From contig NZ_CP091851.1 of NCBI RefSeq assembly GCF_022059845.1, positions 5,197,501-5,261,500 of the forward strand: a stretch of DNA of 64,000 bases, written 5' to 3'. Source of the stretch: Terrirubrum flagellatum. GTDB lineage: Bacteria > Pseudomonadota > Alphaproteobacteria > Rhizobiales > Beijerinckiaceae. Shown here in pieces: positions 53,569 to 61,797 of the stretch (position 1 is the stretch's first letter; every line of letters starts with the position of its first letter). The position numbers were made by a program, and so were the translations under genes. Under the pieces are notes generated by a model. The model was not told the DNA's origin. It worked only from the letters and a program-made list of their open reading frames with translations, and ran no database searches.

Positions 53569-53586
53569 TGTGCGCTTTCGCCAATT

Positions 53587-53700
53587 TCCCTCCCCCCTTG
53601 TGGGGGAGGGTGAGGGAGGGGGGTGCAGAGCGCGCCTCCTTGCTACGATTTCGCGTTGCTCACCCCCCTCTCCAACTCTCCCCCACAAGGGGGGAGAGAG
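53587..53700. repeat. Inverted pair of REP-like elements
   Basis: A CCCTCCCCCC-TTG-TGGGGGAGGG hairpin followed by GTGAGGGAGGGG (53587-53632) is mirrored by CACCCCCCTCTCC and CTCTCCCCC-ACAAG-GGGGGAGAG (53660-53700). The pair fills the gap between the VOC and livM genes and would fold strongly in the operon mRNA. Confidence 0.78.
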
Positions 53701-53753
53701 TTCGGTCGTGTCCTTCGCGGCCGATCGAGTGCATTTCTGCGAGGAGATGAGGC

Positions 53754-54833
53754 GTGCTCTACCGCGAGGCCGGGCAATACAAGACGAGCTACGCCGCCGA
53801 CATGGCGATTTTCCCGCTGCGGCAGGACCGCATCGGGCTCGGCGTCATTCTCGCGATCGCCTTCCTGCTCATCCCGGCGACAGGCAACGATTTTTTCCTG
53901 TCGTCGGTGATGATCCCGTTCCTCGTCTTCTCGCTGGCGGCGGTCGGGCTCAACATTCTCACCGGCTATACCGGGCTGCTCTCGCTTGGCTCCGGCGCCT
54001 TCATGGGGGTCGGCGCCTATGCCTGCTACAAGCTGACGACGGCGTTTCCCGGCGTGAACATCATCATCTGGATCGTCTGCGCCGGCTTCTTCTCCGCTGC
54101 GATCGGCGTGCTGTTTGGCTTGCCCAGCTTGCGCATCAAGGGCTTCTATCTCGCGGTCGCGACGCTTGCGGCGCAGTTCTTCCTGCAATGGAGCTTCGTG
54201 CGCATTCCCTGGCTCTACAACTACAACGCGTCAGGCGCGATCGAGGCGCCACAGCGATTCCTGTTCTCGATTCCGATCACCGGCGGGCGCGCGACGCCGG
54301 AGACGCGCTATCTCGTGCTGCTCGCGCTCGTCGTCGCGATGACATGGCTTGCGTCCAATCTCGTGCATGGCCGCATCGGCCGCATGTGGATGGCGGTGCG
54401 CGATATGGATATCGCGGCCGAGCTGATGGGCATCAGGTTGCTGCCGACGAAGCTGCTTGCATTTGCGGTCTCGTCTTTCTTCTGCGGCGTCGCCGGCGCC
54501 TGCATGATGTTCCTGTGGTATGGCGGCGGCGAAGCAAACGACCTCTTCAACATCAATCTCAGTTTCAACATCCTGTTCATGGTGATCATCGGCGGGCTGG
54601 GAAGCCTCATCGGCTCCTTCATGGGCGCGGCCTTCATCTCGATCCTGCCGACCGCGTTGAAGTTCGGCCTGCCCGCCATCGGCATCCCGCTGCTCGGCTC
54701 CACCGCCGAACACATCACCTACATGCTGGTCGGCGCGCTGATCATTTTCTTTCTCATTGTCGAGCCGCATGGGCTCGCGCGGCTGTGGCAGATTCTCAAG
54801 CAGAAGCTTCGCGTATGGCCGTTTCCCTATTGA
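53754..54833 (+). CDS. livM: Branched-chain-type ABC transporter permease (LivM-like)
   Basis: The 359-residue membrane protein has about ten hydrophobic segments and the LivM motifs Leu-Asn-Ile-Leu-Thr-Gly-Tyr-Thr-Gly-Leu-Leu-Ser-Leu-Gly and Arg-Ile-Lys-Gly-Phe-Tyr-Leu-Ala-Val-Ala-Thr-Leu. It starts at GTG 53754 behind GAGGAGATGAGG. Confidence 0.9.
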   Translation: MLYREAGQYKTSYAADMAIFPLRQDRIGLGVILAIAFLLIPATGNDFFLSSVMIPFLVFSLAAVGLNILTGYTGLLSLGSGAFMGVGAYACYKLTTAFPGVNIIIWIVCAGFFSAAIGVLFGLPSLRIKGFYLAVATLAAQFFLQWSFVRIPWLYNYNASGAIEAPQRFLFSIPITGGRATPETRYLVLLALVVAMTWLASNLVHGRIGRMWMAVRDMDIAAELMGIRLLPTKLLAFAVSSFFCGVAGACMMFLWYGGGEANDLFNINLSFNILFMVIIGGLGSLIGSFMGAAFISILPTALKFGLPAIGIPLLGSTAEHITYMLVGALIIFFLIVEPHGLARLWQILKQKLRVWPFPY

Positions 54834-54930
54834 ACCAAGAGCCTCGTCGTCGGCCTGTCCGGATTATCCGGTCCGCACAGGCTCGCGACAGAAGAGGCCA
54901 GCAGCAAGCAAACCCGATTGGAGGATGACC

Positions 54931-56262
54931 ATGGATGCAAGAGTGATGAAGAGGGGCGCTGTTTTCGCAGCGCTTGTCGCCGCGGCCGCATTCAGCGCGC
55001 CGGTGAATGCGCAGGACACGCTGTATATCGCCAACAACAGCTATCGCACGGGGCCTTTCGCCGGCTCGGGCATCCCGATCGGCGATGGCATGCGCGACTA
55101 CATGACGATGCTGAACGAGCGCGATGGCGGCATCGGCGGCGTGAAGATCAATTTCGAGGAATGCGAGACGGGCTACGACACCAAGAAGAGCATCGAATGC
55201 TACGAGCAGGGAAAATCGAAGGGCATGCTGCTCTATTCCCCCTGGTCGACCGGCGCGACGCTCGCTGCGATCCCGCGCGCGCATGTCGACAAGATTCCGA
55301 TTCTCTCGATGGCGTACGGGCTTTCGGCGTCCGCCGAAGGCAACACCTTCCCATGGGTGTTCATCCCGCCGGTGACCTACTGGGACGGCGCGTCGATCAT
55401 GGTGAAATACATGGCGGCGCGCGAAGGCGGTCTCGACAAGCTCAAGGGCAAGACGCTCGGGCTCATCCATCTCGATGCGCCGTTCGGCAAGGAGCCGATC
55501 CCGGTGCTTGAGAACCTCGCGAAGAAATACGGCTTCACCGTCAAGCTCTATCCGGTCGCCGCGGCCGACATGCAGAACCAGAGCGCGGTGTGGCTCAACA
55601 TCAGGCGCGATCGCGTCGACTATCTCTATAATCAGGGATGGGGCGCGATGAATCCGACCGCTGTGAAAGAAGCGGTGCGCAACAACTTCCCGATGGACAA
55701 GCTGGTCGGCGTCTGGTGGGCCGGCGGCGACGACGATGCGCGCGCCGGCGGAGCGCAGGCGAAGGGCTATCGCTCGCTCAACCTGCAGATGGCGGGCGTG
55801 AACTTCCCGGTCATTCAGGACATCCAGAAATATGTCGTCGACAAGGGCAAGAGCCTGTCGCCGAAGGAGAGGGTCGGAGAGAATCTCTATAACCGCGGCG
55901 TGCTCAACGCGATGCTGATCGCGGAAGCGATCCGCAATGCGCAGAAGGTCTCGGGCAAGAAGGTTCCGACCACGGACGATGTGCGCAAGGGACTCGAGAT
56001 GCTCAACATCACCGAGGCGCGCCTGAAAGAGCTCGGCATGGAAGGCTTCACCATTCCGATGAAGGTGAGCTGCAACGACCATAGCGGCCACACCAAGGTC
56101 TATGTGGCGGAGTGGGACGGCGCGAAATGGACGAAGTCGTCGGACTGGCTCGAGCCGATCCGCGATGAGGTGCGTCCGCTCATCGAAGAAAACGCCAAGG
56201 ATTATGTCGAAAAGAATGCGGGCTGGCCGAAGCGCACGGAAGCCTGCGCGAGCAGCTCGTAA
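54931..56262 (+). CDS. livK: Branched-chain-type ABC substrate-binding protein (LivK-like)
   Basis: The 443-residue protein has a signal peptide (about 1-27, Val-Asn-Ala-Gln) and the type-I periplasmic binding fold: Ile-Gly-Asp-Gly-Met-Arg-Asp-Tyr near 44, then Glu-Thr-Gly-Tyr-Asp-Thr. At 443 residues it is longer than amino-acid binders (about 370). Together with the acyl-CoA synthetase this suggests an aromatic or other carboxylic acid ligand. GGAGG at 54920-54924 fixes ATG 54931. Confidence 0.88.
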   Translation: MDARVMKRGAVFAALVAAAAFSAPVNAQDTLYIANNSYRTGPFAGSGIPIGDGMRDYMTMLNERDGGIGGVKINFEECETGYDTKKSIECYEQGKSKGMLLYSPWSTGATLAAIPRAHVDKIPILSMAYGLSASAEGNTFPWVFIPPVTYWDGASIMVKYMAAREGGLDKLKGKTLGLIHLDAPFGKEPIPVLENLAKKYGFTVKLYPVAAADMQNQSAVWLNIRRDRVDYLYNQGWGAMNPTAVKEAVRNNFPMDKLVGVWWAGGDDDARAGGAQAKGYRSLNLQMAGVNFPVIQDIQKYVVDKGKSLSPKERVGENLYNRGVLNAMLIAEAIRNAQKVSGKKVPTTDDVRKGLEMLNITEARLKELGMEGFTIPMKVSCNDHSGHTKVYVAEWDGAKWTKSSDWLEPIRDEVRPLIEENAKDYVEKNAGWPKRTEACASSS

Positions 56263-56279
56263 GGGCGGTAGCGCCGTTC

Positions 56280-56441
56280 CCTTCTCCCCGTCTCGACGGG
56301 GAGAAGGTGGCGCGAAGCGCCGGATGAGGGGCCGTCAGAAGTGGCGATTTGCAACGCACCTCACCCGATTTGCTCGCGACGATGCTGCGCATCGCGCTCC
56401 GCAAATCACCCTCTCCCCGCATGCGGGGAGAGGGACGCGCG
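56280..56441. repeat. Inverted pair of REP-like elements in the liv operon
   Basis: CCTTCTCCCCG-TCTCGA-CGGGGAGAAGG (about 56281-56308) and CCCTCTCCCCGCATGCGGGGAGAGGG (about 56410-56435) are strong hairpins. The sequence between them includes GGATGAGGGG and CACCTCACCC in opposite orientation. The 254-base gap between livK and livF holds only this. Confidence 0.75.
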
Positions 56442-56516
56442 GCACGATCGCGATCTGGTGAAAGCGTTTTCTCCTGCCGCTTCTTGTGGCGGCGGAGGAA
56501 AGAAGGAGTGGCATCG

Positions 56517-57353
56517 ATGTCCGCCGCTTTGAAACCTGCAGCGCAACCTGCCGACCTCATCCTGTCGGTGAACAATATCGAAGTGGTCTATGACCACGTC
56601 ATTCTCGTGCTCAAGGGCGTGTCGCTCGATGTGGCGCGCGGCGGCATCGTGGCGATCCTCGGCGCCAACGGCGCGGGCAAAACGACGACGCTGAAAGCGA
56701 TCTCCAATCTTCTACGCGCCGAGCGCGGCGACGTCACCAAGGGCAGCATCGAGTTCAATAGCGAGCGCGTCGACAAATTGTCGCCAAGCGAGCTCGTGCG
56801 GCGCGGCTGCATCCAGGTGATGGAGGGCCGCCATTGCTTCGGCCATCTCTCGATCGAGGAGAACCTGCTCACCGGCGCCTTCACGCGGCGCGATGGCGCG
56901 GCGGCGATCAAGCGCGATCTTGAAATGGTGTATGAATATTTCCCGCGCCTGCGCGAGCGCCGCAACTCCATGTCGGGCTATACGTCCGGCGGCGAGCAGC
57001 AGATGTGCGCCATCGGCCGCGCGATGATGAGCCGGCCGAAGATGATCCTGCTCGACGAGCCTTCGATGGGGCTCGCGCCGCAGATCGTCGAGCAGATTTT
57101 CGAAATCGTGAAGATCGTCAACGAGAAGGAGGGCGTGTCCTTCCTGCTTGCGGAGCAGAACACCAATATGGCGCTGCGCTACGCGACCTATGGCTACATC
57201 ATGGAGACTGGGCGCGTCGTCATGGACGGCTCTGCGCAGTCGCTCCGCGAGAACGAGGATGTGAAGGAATTCTATCTCGGGGTCGGCGGCGAGGGCCGCA
57301 AGAGCTTCCGCGAAGTGAAGAGCTACAAGCGCCGCAAGAGGTGGCTGGCGTAA
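56517..57353 (+). CDS. livF: Branched-chain-type ABC transporter ATPase (LivF-like)
   Basis: The 278-residue ATPase has Walker A Gly-Ala-Asn-Gly-Ala-Gly-Lys-Thr-Thr, the LivF-type Val-Met-Glu-Gly-Arg-His-Cys-Phe, the signature Thr-Ser-Gly-Gly-Glu-Gln-Gln-Met and Walker B Met-Ile-Leu-Leu-Asp-Glu-Pro-Ser-Met-Gly-Leu-Ala. A basic C-terminal tail (Lys-Arg-Arg-Lys-Arg) extends beyond the usual end. AGAAGGAG precedes ATG 56517; the longer frame starts in the repeat. Confidence 0.9.
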   Translation: MSAALKPAAQPADLILSVNNIEVVYDHVILVLKGVSLDVARGGIVAILGANGAGKTTTLKAISNLLRAERGDVTKGSIEFNSERVDKLSPSELVRRGCIQVMEGRHCFGHLSIEENLLTGAFTRRDGAAAIKRDLEMVYEYFPRLRERRNSMSGYTSGGEQQMCAIGRAMMSRPKMILLDEPSMGLAPQIVEQIFEIVKIVNEKEGVSFLLAEQNTNMALRYATYGYIMETGRVVMDGSAQSLRENEDVKEFYLGVGGEGRKSFREVKSYKRRKRWLA

Positions 57354-57390
57354 TGTTGCGGTCGCGCGCCGTCGCCATCACATTGAAGGC

Positions 57391-58071
57391 ATGCCCTATG
57401 CCCTGCTCGGCCTCTTGCTCCTCGTCCTCGTCTTCGCCCCCCAGCTCTGGGTGCGGCAGGTGATGACGCGCCATTCATTGCACCGCCCCGATTTTCCCGG
57501 CACGGGCGGCGAACTCGCGCGGCATTTGCTCGATGAGGCGGGATTGCACGAGGTCAGCGTCGAGACCACGCCCGCCGGCGATCACTATGACCCTGTGACC
57601 CGCGCGGTGCGGCTGACGCCCGCCAATCATGACGGGCGATCGATCACGGCCGTCGCGGTAGCGGCGCATGAGGTGAGCCATGCCGTGCAGCATGCGCGCG
57701 GCGAGAGGCTGTTCGACTGGCGCGGACGGCTGATGCGGCTCCTTGTAGGCGCCGACCAGATTGCGACGATCGGCTTCTTCGTCATTCTTGCGCTTTCGAT
57801 CGTCACCCGCTCGCCTTTCATCCTGCTGGCGCAAGTTGCATTGATGGTGTTGCTGCTCGTCGCGCATGTGGCGGCGCATCTCGTCACGCTGCCGCTCGAA
57901 ATCGATGCGAGTTTCGGCAAGGCGTTGCCGGTGTTGGAGCGCGGGCGTTATCTCGCCAGCGCCGATCTGCCGGCGGCGCGGCAGGTGCTGCGCGCGGCCG
58001 CTTTCACCTATGTCGCCGCTGCGCTCATGAGCATTCTGAACATCCTGCGGATGATGCGGTTCGGACGATGA
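57391..58071 (+). CDS. YugP-type neutral zinc metallopeptidase
   Basis: The 226-residue membrane protein of the YugP family has the zinc motif His93-Glu-Val-Ser-His97, an N-terminal membrane segment (about 3-17) and two central ones (about 122-160). An Asp-x-x-Phe-Gly-Lys-Ala-Leu segment carries the likely third ligand region. The role of these peptidases is unknown. It sits between livF and the PaaK-like ligase on the same strand, which is unusual company. Confidence 0.83.
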   Translation: MPYALLGLLLLVLVFAPQLWVRQVMTRHSLHRPDFPGTGGELARHLLDEAGLHEVSVETTPAGDHYDPVTRAVRLTPANHDGRSITAVAVAAHEVSHAVQHARGERLFDWRGRLMRLLVGADQIATIGFFVILALSIVTRSPFILLAQVALMVLLLVAHVAAHLVTLPLEIDASFGKALPVLERGRYLASADLPAARQVLRAAAFTYVAAALMSILNILRMMRFGR

Positions 58072-58105
58072 GATCGTTCGCCGCGCCGCGCGAGGAGATG
58101 AGGCG

Positions 58106-59338
58106 ATGACGGGCCATTACGACGCGCGCGAGACGCAGGCTCCGGAAATGCGCGAGCGCGATCTGTTCGCACGATTGCCGGCCGCTGTCGCGCGCTCGCT
58201 TGAAACGCCGGGCTGGCGCGTGCATCTGGGATCGCTCGACGCGCGCGCAATCTCGTCCCGCGAGGCGCTCGCCGAGCTCCCAGTGCTGCGCAAGTCGGAT
58301 TTATCGCGCCTGCAGAAGGAGAATCCACCTTTCGCCGGATTCGTCAGCGGGTCGCTTGGCGCCTTCGGACGGCTGTTCACTTCGCCCGGTCCGATCTTCG
58401 AACCGGAAGGACGCGAGGACGACGCCTGGCGCGCGGCGCGTGCGCTGTTTGCCGTGGGCTGCCGCGAAGGCGATATCGTCCTCAACACCTTCAGCTATCA
58501 TCTGACGCCGGGCGGCTTCATCATGGATTCCGCCGCGCGCGCGTTGAAATGCCCTGTCATTCCCGCGGGCCCGGGCAATACGGAGCAGACGCTCGACGTG
58601 GTTCAACAACTCAGGCCCAGCGCTTATTGCGGCACGCCCGATTTCCTGAAAATTCTGCTCGACAAGGCCGGTGCGCTCGATCGCGACGCGTCGTCGATCA
58701 GGCGCGCGCTTGTTTCAGGCGCGGCCTTCCCGCCATCTTTGCAAACGGAAATGAAAGCGCGCGGCGTCGACGCCTATCAGACCTACGCCACCGCCGACGT
58801 CGGCGTCATCGCCTATGAGAGCCCGGCGCGCGAAGGGCTGATCATCAATGAAGACATCATTGTCGAGATCGTGCGTCCGGGCACCGGTGATCCCGTTGCC
58901 GAGGGCGAGGTTGGCGAAATCGTCGTGACCACGCTCGATCCGCATCATCCGATGATCCGGCTGGCGCTCGGCGATCTCACGGCCGCGCTGCCGGGCGTGA
59001 GTTCCTGCGGCCGCACCAATATGCGCATCAAGGGCTGGATGGGCCGCGCCGATCAGACGGCGAAGGTGAAGGGCATGTTCGTGCGTCCCGAACAGATCGC
59101 GGAGATCGGCAAGCGCCATCCCGAACTCGCGAAGCTGCGTCTCGTGGTGTCGCGCGCCAATGAGCAGGACGAGATGAAATTGCGTGCGGAAACCGCTGCG
59201 CCATCGGAACATCTGGCGGAAGCAGTGGCGGAGAGCGTGATCGCGCTCACCAAACTGCGCGGAGCGGTCGAGTTCGTCGCGCCGGGCGCGTTGCCGAACG
59301 ACGGCAAGGTGATCGCCGACGAGCGGCCGATTGGTTGA
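58106..59338 (+). CDS. Phenylacetate-CoA ligase-like AMP-binding protein
   Basis: The 410-residue protein is a PaaK-like ANL enzyme. It has Tyr-Cys-Gly-Thr-Pro-Asp-Phe-Leu, Thr-Tyr-Ala-Thr-Ala-Asp (in place of the A5 Tyr-Gly-x-Thr-Glu), Gly-Glu-Val-Gly-Glu-Ile-Val-Val-Thr and Asp-Gln-Thr-Ala-Lys-Val-Lys-Gly-Met-Phe-Val. The ATP P-loop is degenerate: Ser-Gly-Ser-Leu-Gly-Ala-Phe-Gly instead of Ser-Gly-Thr-Thr-Gly-Lys. It probably activates an aryl or 2-oxo-derived acid with CoA. The ribosome-binding site GAGGAGATGAGG is the same as for livM. It ends two bases from the convergent ung gene. Confidence 0.82.
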   Translation: MTGHYDARETQAPEMRERDLFARLPAAVARSLETPGWRVHLGSLDARAISSREALAELPVLRKSDLSRLQKENPPFAGFVSGSLGAFGRLFTSPGPIFEPEGREDDAWRAARALFAVGCREGDIVLNTFSYHLTPGGFIMDSAARALKCPVIPAGPGNTEQTLDVVQQLRPSAYCGTPDFLKILLDKAGALDRDASSIRRALVSGAAFPPSLQTEMKARGVDAYQTYATADVGVIAYESPAREGLIINEDIIVEIVRPGTGDPVAEGEVGEIVVTTLDPHHPMIRLALGDLTAALPGVSSCGRTNMRIKGWMGRADQTAKVKGMFVRPEQIAEIGKRHPELAKLRLVVSRANEQDEMKLRAETAAPSEHLAEAVAESVIALTKLRGAVEFVAPGALPNDGKVIADERPIG

Positions 59339-59340
59339 AT

Positions 59341-60045
59341 TCACCAGTCGATGGCGCGCATATTTTTGGCGCGCAGAAATTCATTCGCCCGCGAAAACGG
59401 TTTCGAGCCAAAGAACCCGTTCCGCGCCGAGAGCGGCGAAGGATGCGCGCTTTCGATGATCAGGTCGCGCGAAGCGTCGGTGAGGTCGCGATAGCTGCGC
59501 GCTTTGTCGCCCCACAGGATGAAGATAGCGGGCTTTCCACGTTTGGCGACCGCTCTCACGGCTTCGCGCGTCAGCTCCTGCCAGCCGAGCTTCATATGTG
59601 CGCCGGCGGCGCCGGCCTCGACGGTGAGCGCCGTGTTGAGGAGCAGCACGCCCTGTTTCGCCCAGTCGCTGAGATCGCCATTCCCGCGCTCGATTCCGAG
59701 ATCGCTCTTCAGCTCCTTGAAGATGTTGCGGAGCGAAGCAGGCAAGGTCCCGTCGCCGACATAGGAGAAGGCGAGACCGTGCGCGTGCCCGGGAGTGGGA
59801 TAGGGATCCTGCCCGAGAATGACGACGCCGGCGCGGTCGAGCGGCGTCAGATAGAGCGCGCGAAAGATGTCCTGCGGCGCAGGGAGAATTTTCACGCCGC
59901 GCGCCGCGCGCGCATCGACTTCACGCAGCAACAGCTTTGCGCGGCCTCCGGAGAAAAAAGGAAGCGAGCGCCAGCCTTGATCGAAATCGCCATCTGCAAG
60001 CGCACTCTCCAGCGCGCCCGCATAGGCGGAGCTTAGATCGTTCAT
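59341..60045 (-). CDS. ung: Uracil-DNA glycosylase (family 1)
   Basis: The 234-residue enzyme has the water-activating Gly78-Gln-Asp80-Pro-Tyr-Pro83, Gly-Leu-Ala-Phe-Ser, Asn-Thr-Ala-Leu-Thr-Val and His-Pro-Ser-Pro-Leu-Ser-Ala near residue 202. It removes uracil from DNA in base-excision repair. Normal length for family 1. Confidence 0.96.
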   Translation of the reverse strand: MNDLSSAYAGALESALADGDFDQGWRSLPFFSGGRAKLLLREVDARAARGVKILPAPQDIFRALYLTPLDRAGVVILGQDPYPTPGHAHGLAFSYVGDGTLPASLRNIFKELKSDLGIERGNGDLSDWAKQGVLLLNTALTVEAGAAGAHMKLGWQELTREAVRAVAKRGKPAIFILWGDKARSYRDLTDASRDLIIESAHPSPLSARNGFFGSKPFSRANEFLRAKNMRAIDW

Positions 60046-60103
60046 GGGATCATCGAGCGTCCGCGATCCCGACGCCTGGTCGGAATCGCGAATGCGCCGT
60101 CGC

Positions 60104-61636
60104 TCACTTGATGGTGATGCGGCCTTCCACCTGGCTCGTCACCGTGCCGAGCTTGCGGATATAGACCATCACCTCATTCGCCATCAGCTTGCCGTCGGTC
60201 AGGCCGATCAGCATCTTGCCCTTGCCGAGCGAGGTGTAGCCGTCGCCGCCGGCGAGGATGTATTCGTTCGCGGCGACCTTGTAGCTCTTGGCGGGATCGA
60301 GCGGAGCGCCGTTCACCGAGACCGACGTGACGCGCTGGCCGACCGGCAGCTTGGGATCGAACTCGTACTTGATGCCGGAGACCTGCGCGAAGCGGCCGGC
60401 GCGCGCCTCGTAAAGCGACACGCCATTTTCGAGCGCGGCCTTGAGATCGGAGCCCTTCAGTTCGATCATCACGGTGACATTGCCGAACGGGAGTTCAGTG
60501 AGGATGTCGCGGCGGGTCAGTTTCTGTCCGGCCGTATATTGCTTGTTGGCGCGAATGCCGCCGCCATTGACGATCGCGGCTTCGGCGCCGGTCGACGCCT
60601 TGATCGCGTCAGCGAAGAGATTGCCGATCGCCGTCTCGCGGGTGCGCACGCTGATCGTGGTCGAGTCGAGCGGCACGGAGGTCACGCCGAGATCGACATC
60701 GAGCTCCTTCGACAGCTCTCCCTCGTATTTCTTGACGACGGCGAGGGTCTCCGGATCGGGCGTCGCATTCCGGGAATCGTTGATGCGGAAGGAAGGCGAC
60801 CAGCTCACCACGCGCTTGCCGTCGACAGTGCGCGACGAGAGCGCGAGATCGACGGCGGTGACGTAGTTTCCTTCCTCGTTCGACTCCACCATCACCGTCT
60901 TGCCGTCGAAGCCGACCGCAAGATCATGGTCGTGGCCGGTCAACAGCACGTCGACGAGCTTCGACTTGACGATGGCGTTGTCTTCCTCGCGATCGGTGTG
61001 GGCGCAGCAGACGATGATGTCGGCGCCCTGGTCGCGCAGCAGCTTCACCTGCGCGCGCACAGTGTCCATCGTCGGCAAGAATTTGATGTCGCCCGGCGTC
61101 GAAAGCTGATCGGTATAGGGCAGCGCGACGCCGAACACGCCGATCTTGTAGCCTGCCCGTTCGAACATCGCGTTGTCCTTGTGATCGGGCAACGGGGAGC
61201 CATCCGCCTGGCGCATGTTGGCGGCGAAATAGGGGAATTTCGACTGCTTGAAGCGCTTGAAATAGACGTCCTTGCCAAAGTCGAATTCGTGATTGCCGGG
61301 CACGAACACGTCGGGCGGCGCCATGTTCGTCAGCTCGACGATGTGCTCGCCCTGATCGAAGCCGGACATCAGCGAGGGCGAGAAGGTGTCGCCCGCGTGG
61401 AAGTAGATCATGGGCGTTCCCTTCGCCCGTTCTTCCTTCACGATGCCGGAGAGGCGCGCGAACCCGCCACGGCCCTTGTCTTCGCTCATCTTGTAGATGT
61501 CGTTGACGAGAAGCAGCGTCACCGTCGCGCCAGCGCCCTGCGCGGCTGCGGGCGTGTGGCCGGACGCCGCCGCGACGCCTGTCGCCGCCAGCGCGCCGAA
61601 AGCCTTGCGTCGGGAAATCACGGTCGTCTCGGTCAT
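60104..61636 (-). CDS. Tat-exported 5'-nucleotidase/metallophosphatase (UshA-like)
   Basis: The 510-residue protein has a twin-arginine signal (Ser-Arg-Arg-Lys-Ala-Phe, residues 8-13), an N-terminal calcineurin-like domain and a C-terminal 5'-nucleotidase domain (Asn-Gly-Gly-Gly-Ile-Arg-Ala). Metal motifs are Asn45-Asp46, Gly-Asp83, Gly-Asn-His-Glu-Phe, Ala-His-Thr-Asp and Gly-His-Asp-His-Asp. The His normally following the first Asp (Asn-Asp-x-His) is replaced: here the sequence is Asn-Asp-Ile-Tyr. It would release phosphate from periplasmic nucleotides. Confidence 0.88.
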   Translation of the reverse strand: MTETTVISRRKAFGALAATGVAAASGHTPAAAQGAGATVTLLLVNDIYKMSEDKGRGGFARLSGIVKEERAKGTPMIYFHAGDTFSPSLMSGFDQGEHIVELTNMAPPDVFVPGNHEFDFGKDVYFKRFKQSKFPYFAANMRQADGSPLPDHKDNAMFERAGYKIGVFGVALPYTDQLSTPGDIKFLPTMDTVRAQVKLLRDQGADIIVCCAHTDREEDNAIVKSKLVDVLLTGHDHDLAVGFDGKTVMVESNEEGNYVTAVDLALSSRTVDGKRVVSWSPSFRINDSRNATPDPETLAVVKKYEGELSKELDVDLGVTSVPLDSTTISVRTRETAIGNLFADAIKASTGAEAAIVNGGGIRANKQYTAGQKLTRRDILTELPFGNVTVMIELKGSDLKAALENGVSLYEARAGRFAQVSGIKYEFDPKLPVGQRVTSVSVNGAPLDPAKSYKVAANEYILAGGDGYTSLGKGKMLIGLTDGKLMANEVMVYIRKLGTVTSQVEGRITIK

Positions 61637-61797
61637 GGGCGGCGGCTCCTGTCTGGAATTCGTCGAAACGGTAGAGCGGATGAGGCCGCTCTGTCATCCG
61701 AAATTGCGGTTGTCTTTCGCCGGCTCATGACAATGTTTTGGCGGCTCGTGGCTGCGTGCGTCGCGGAGGCCAATTGTGCCGCCCGGCCGCATGCCCC

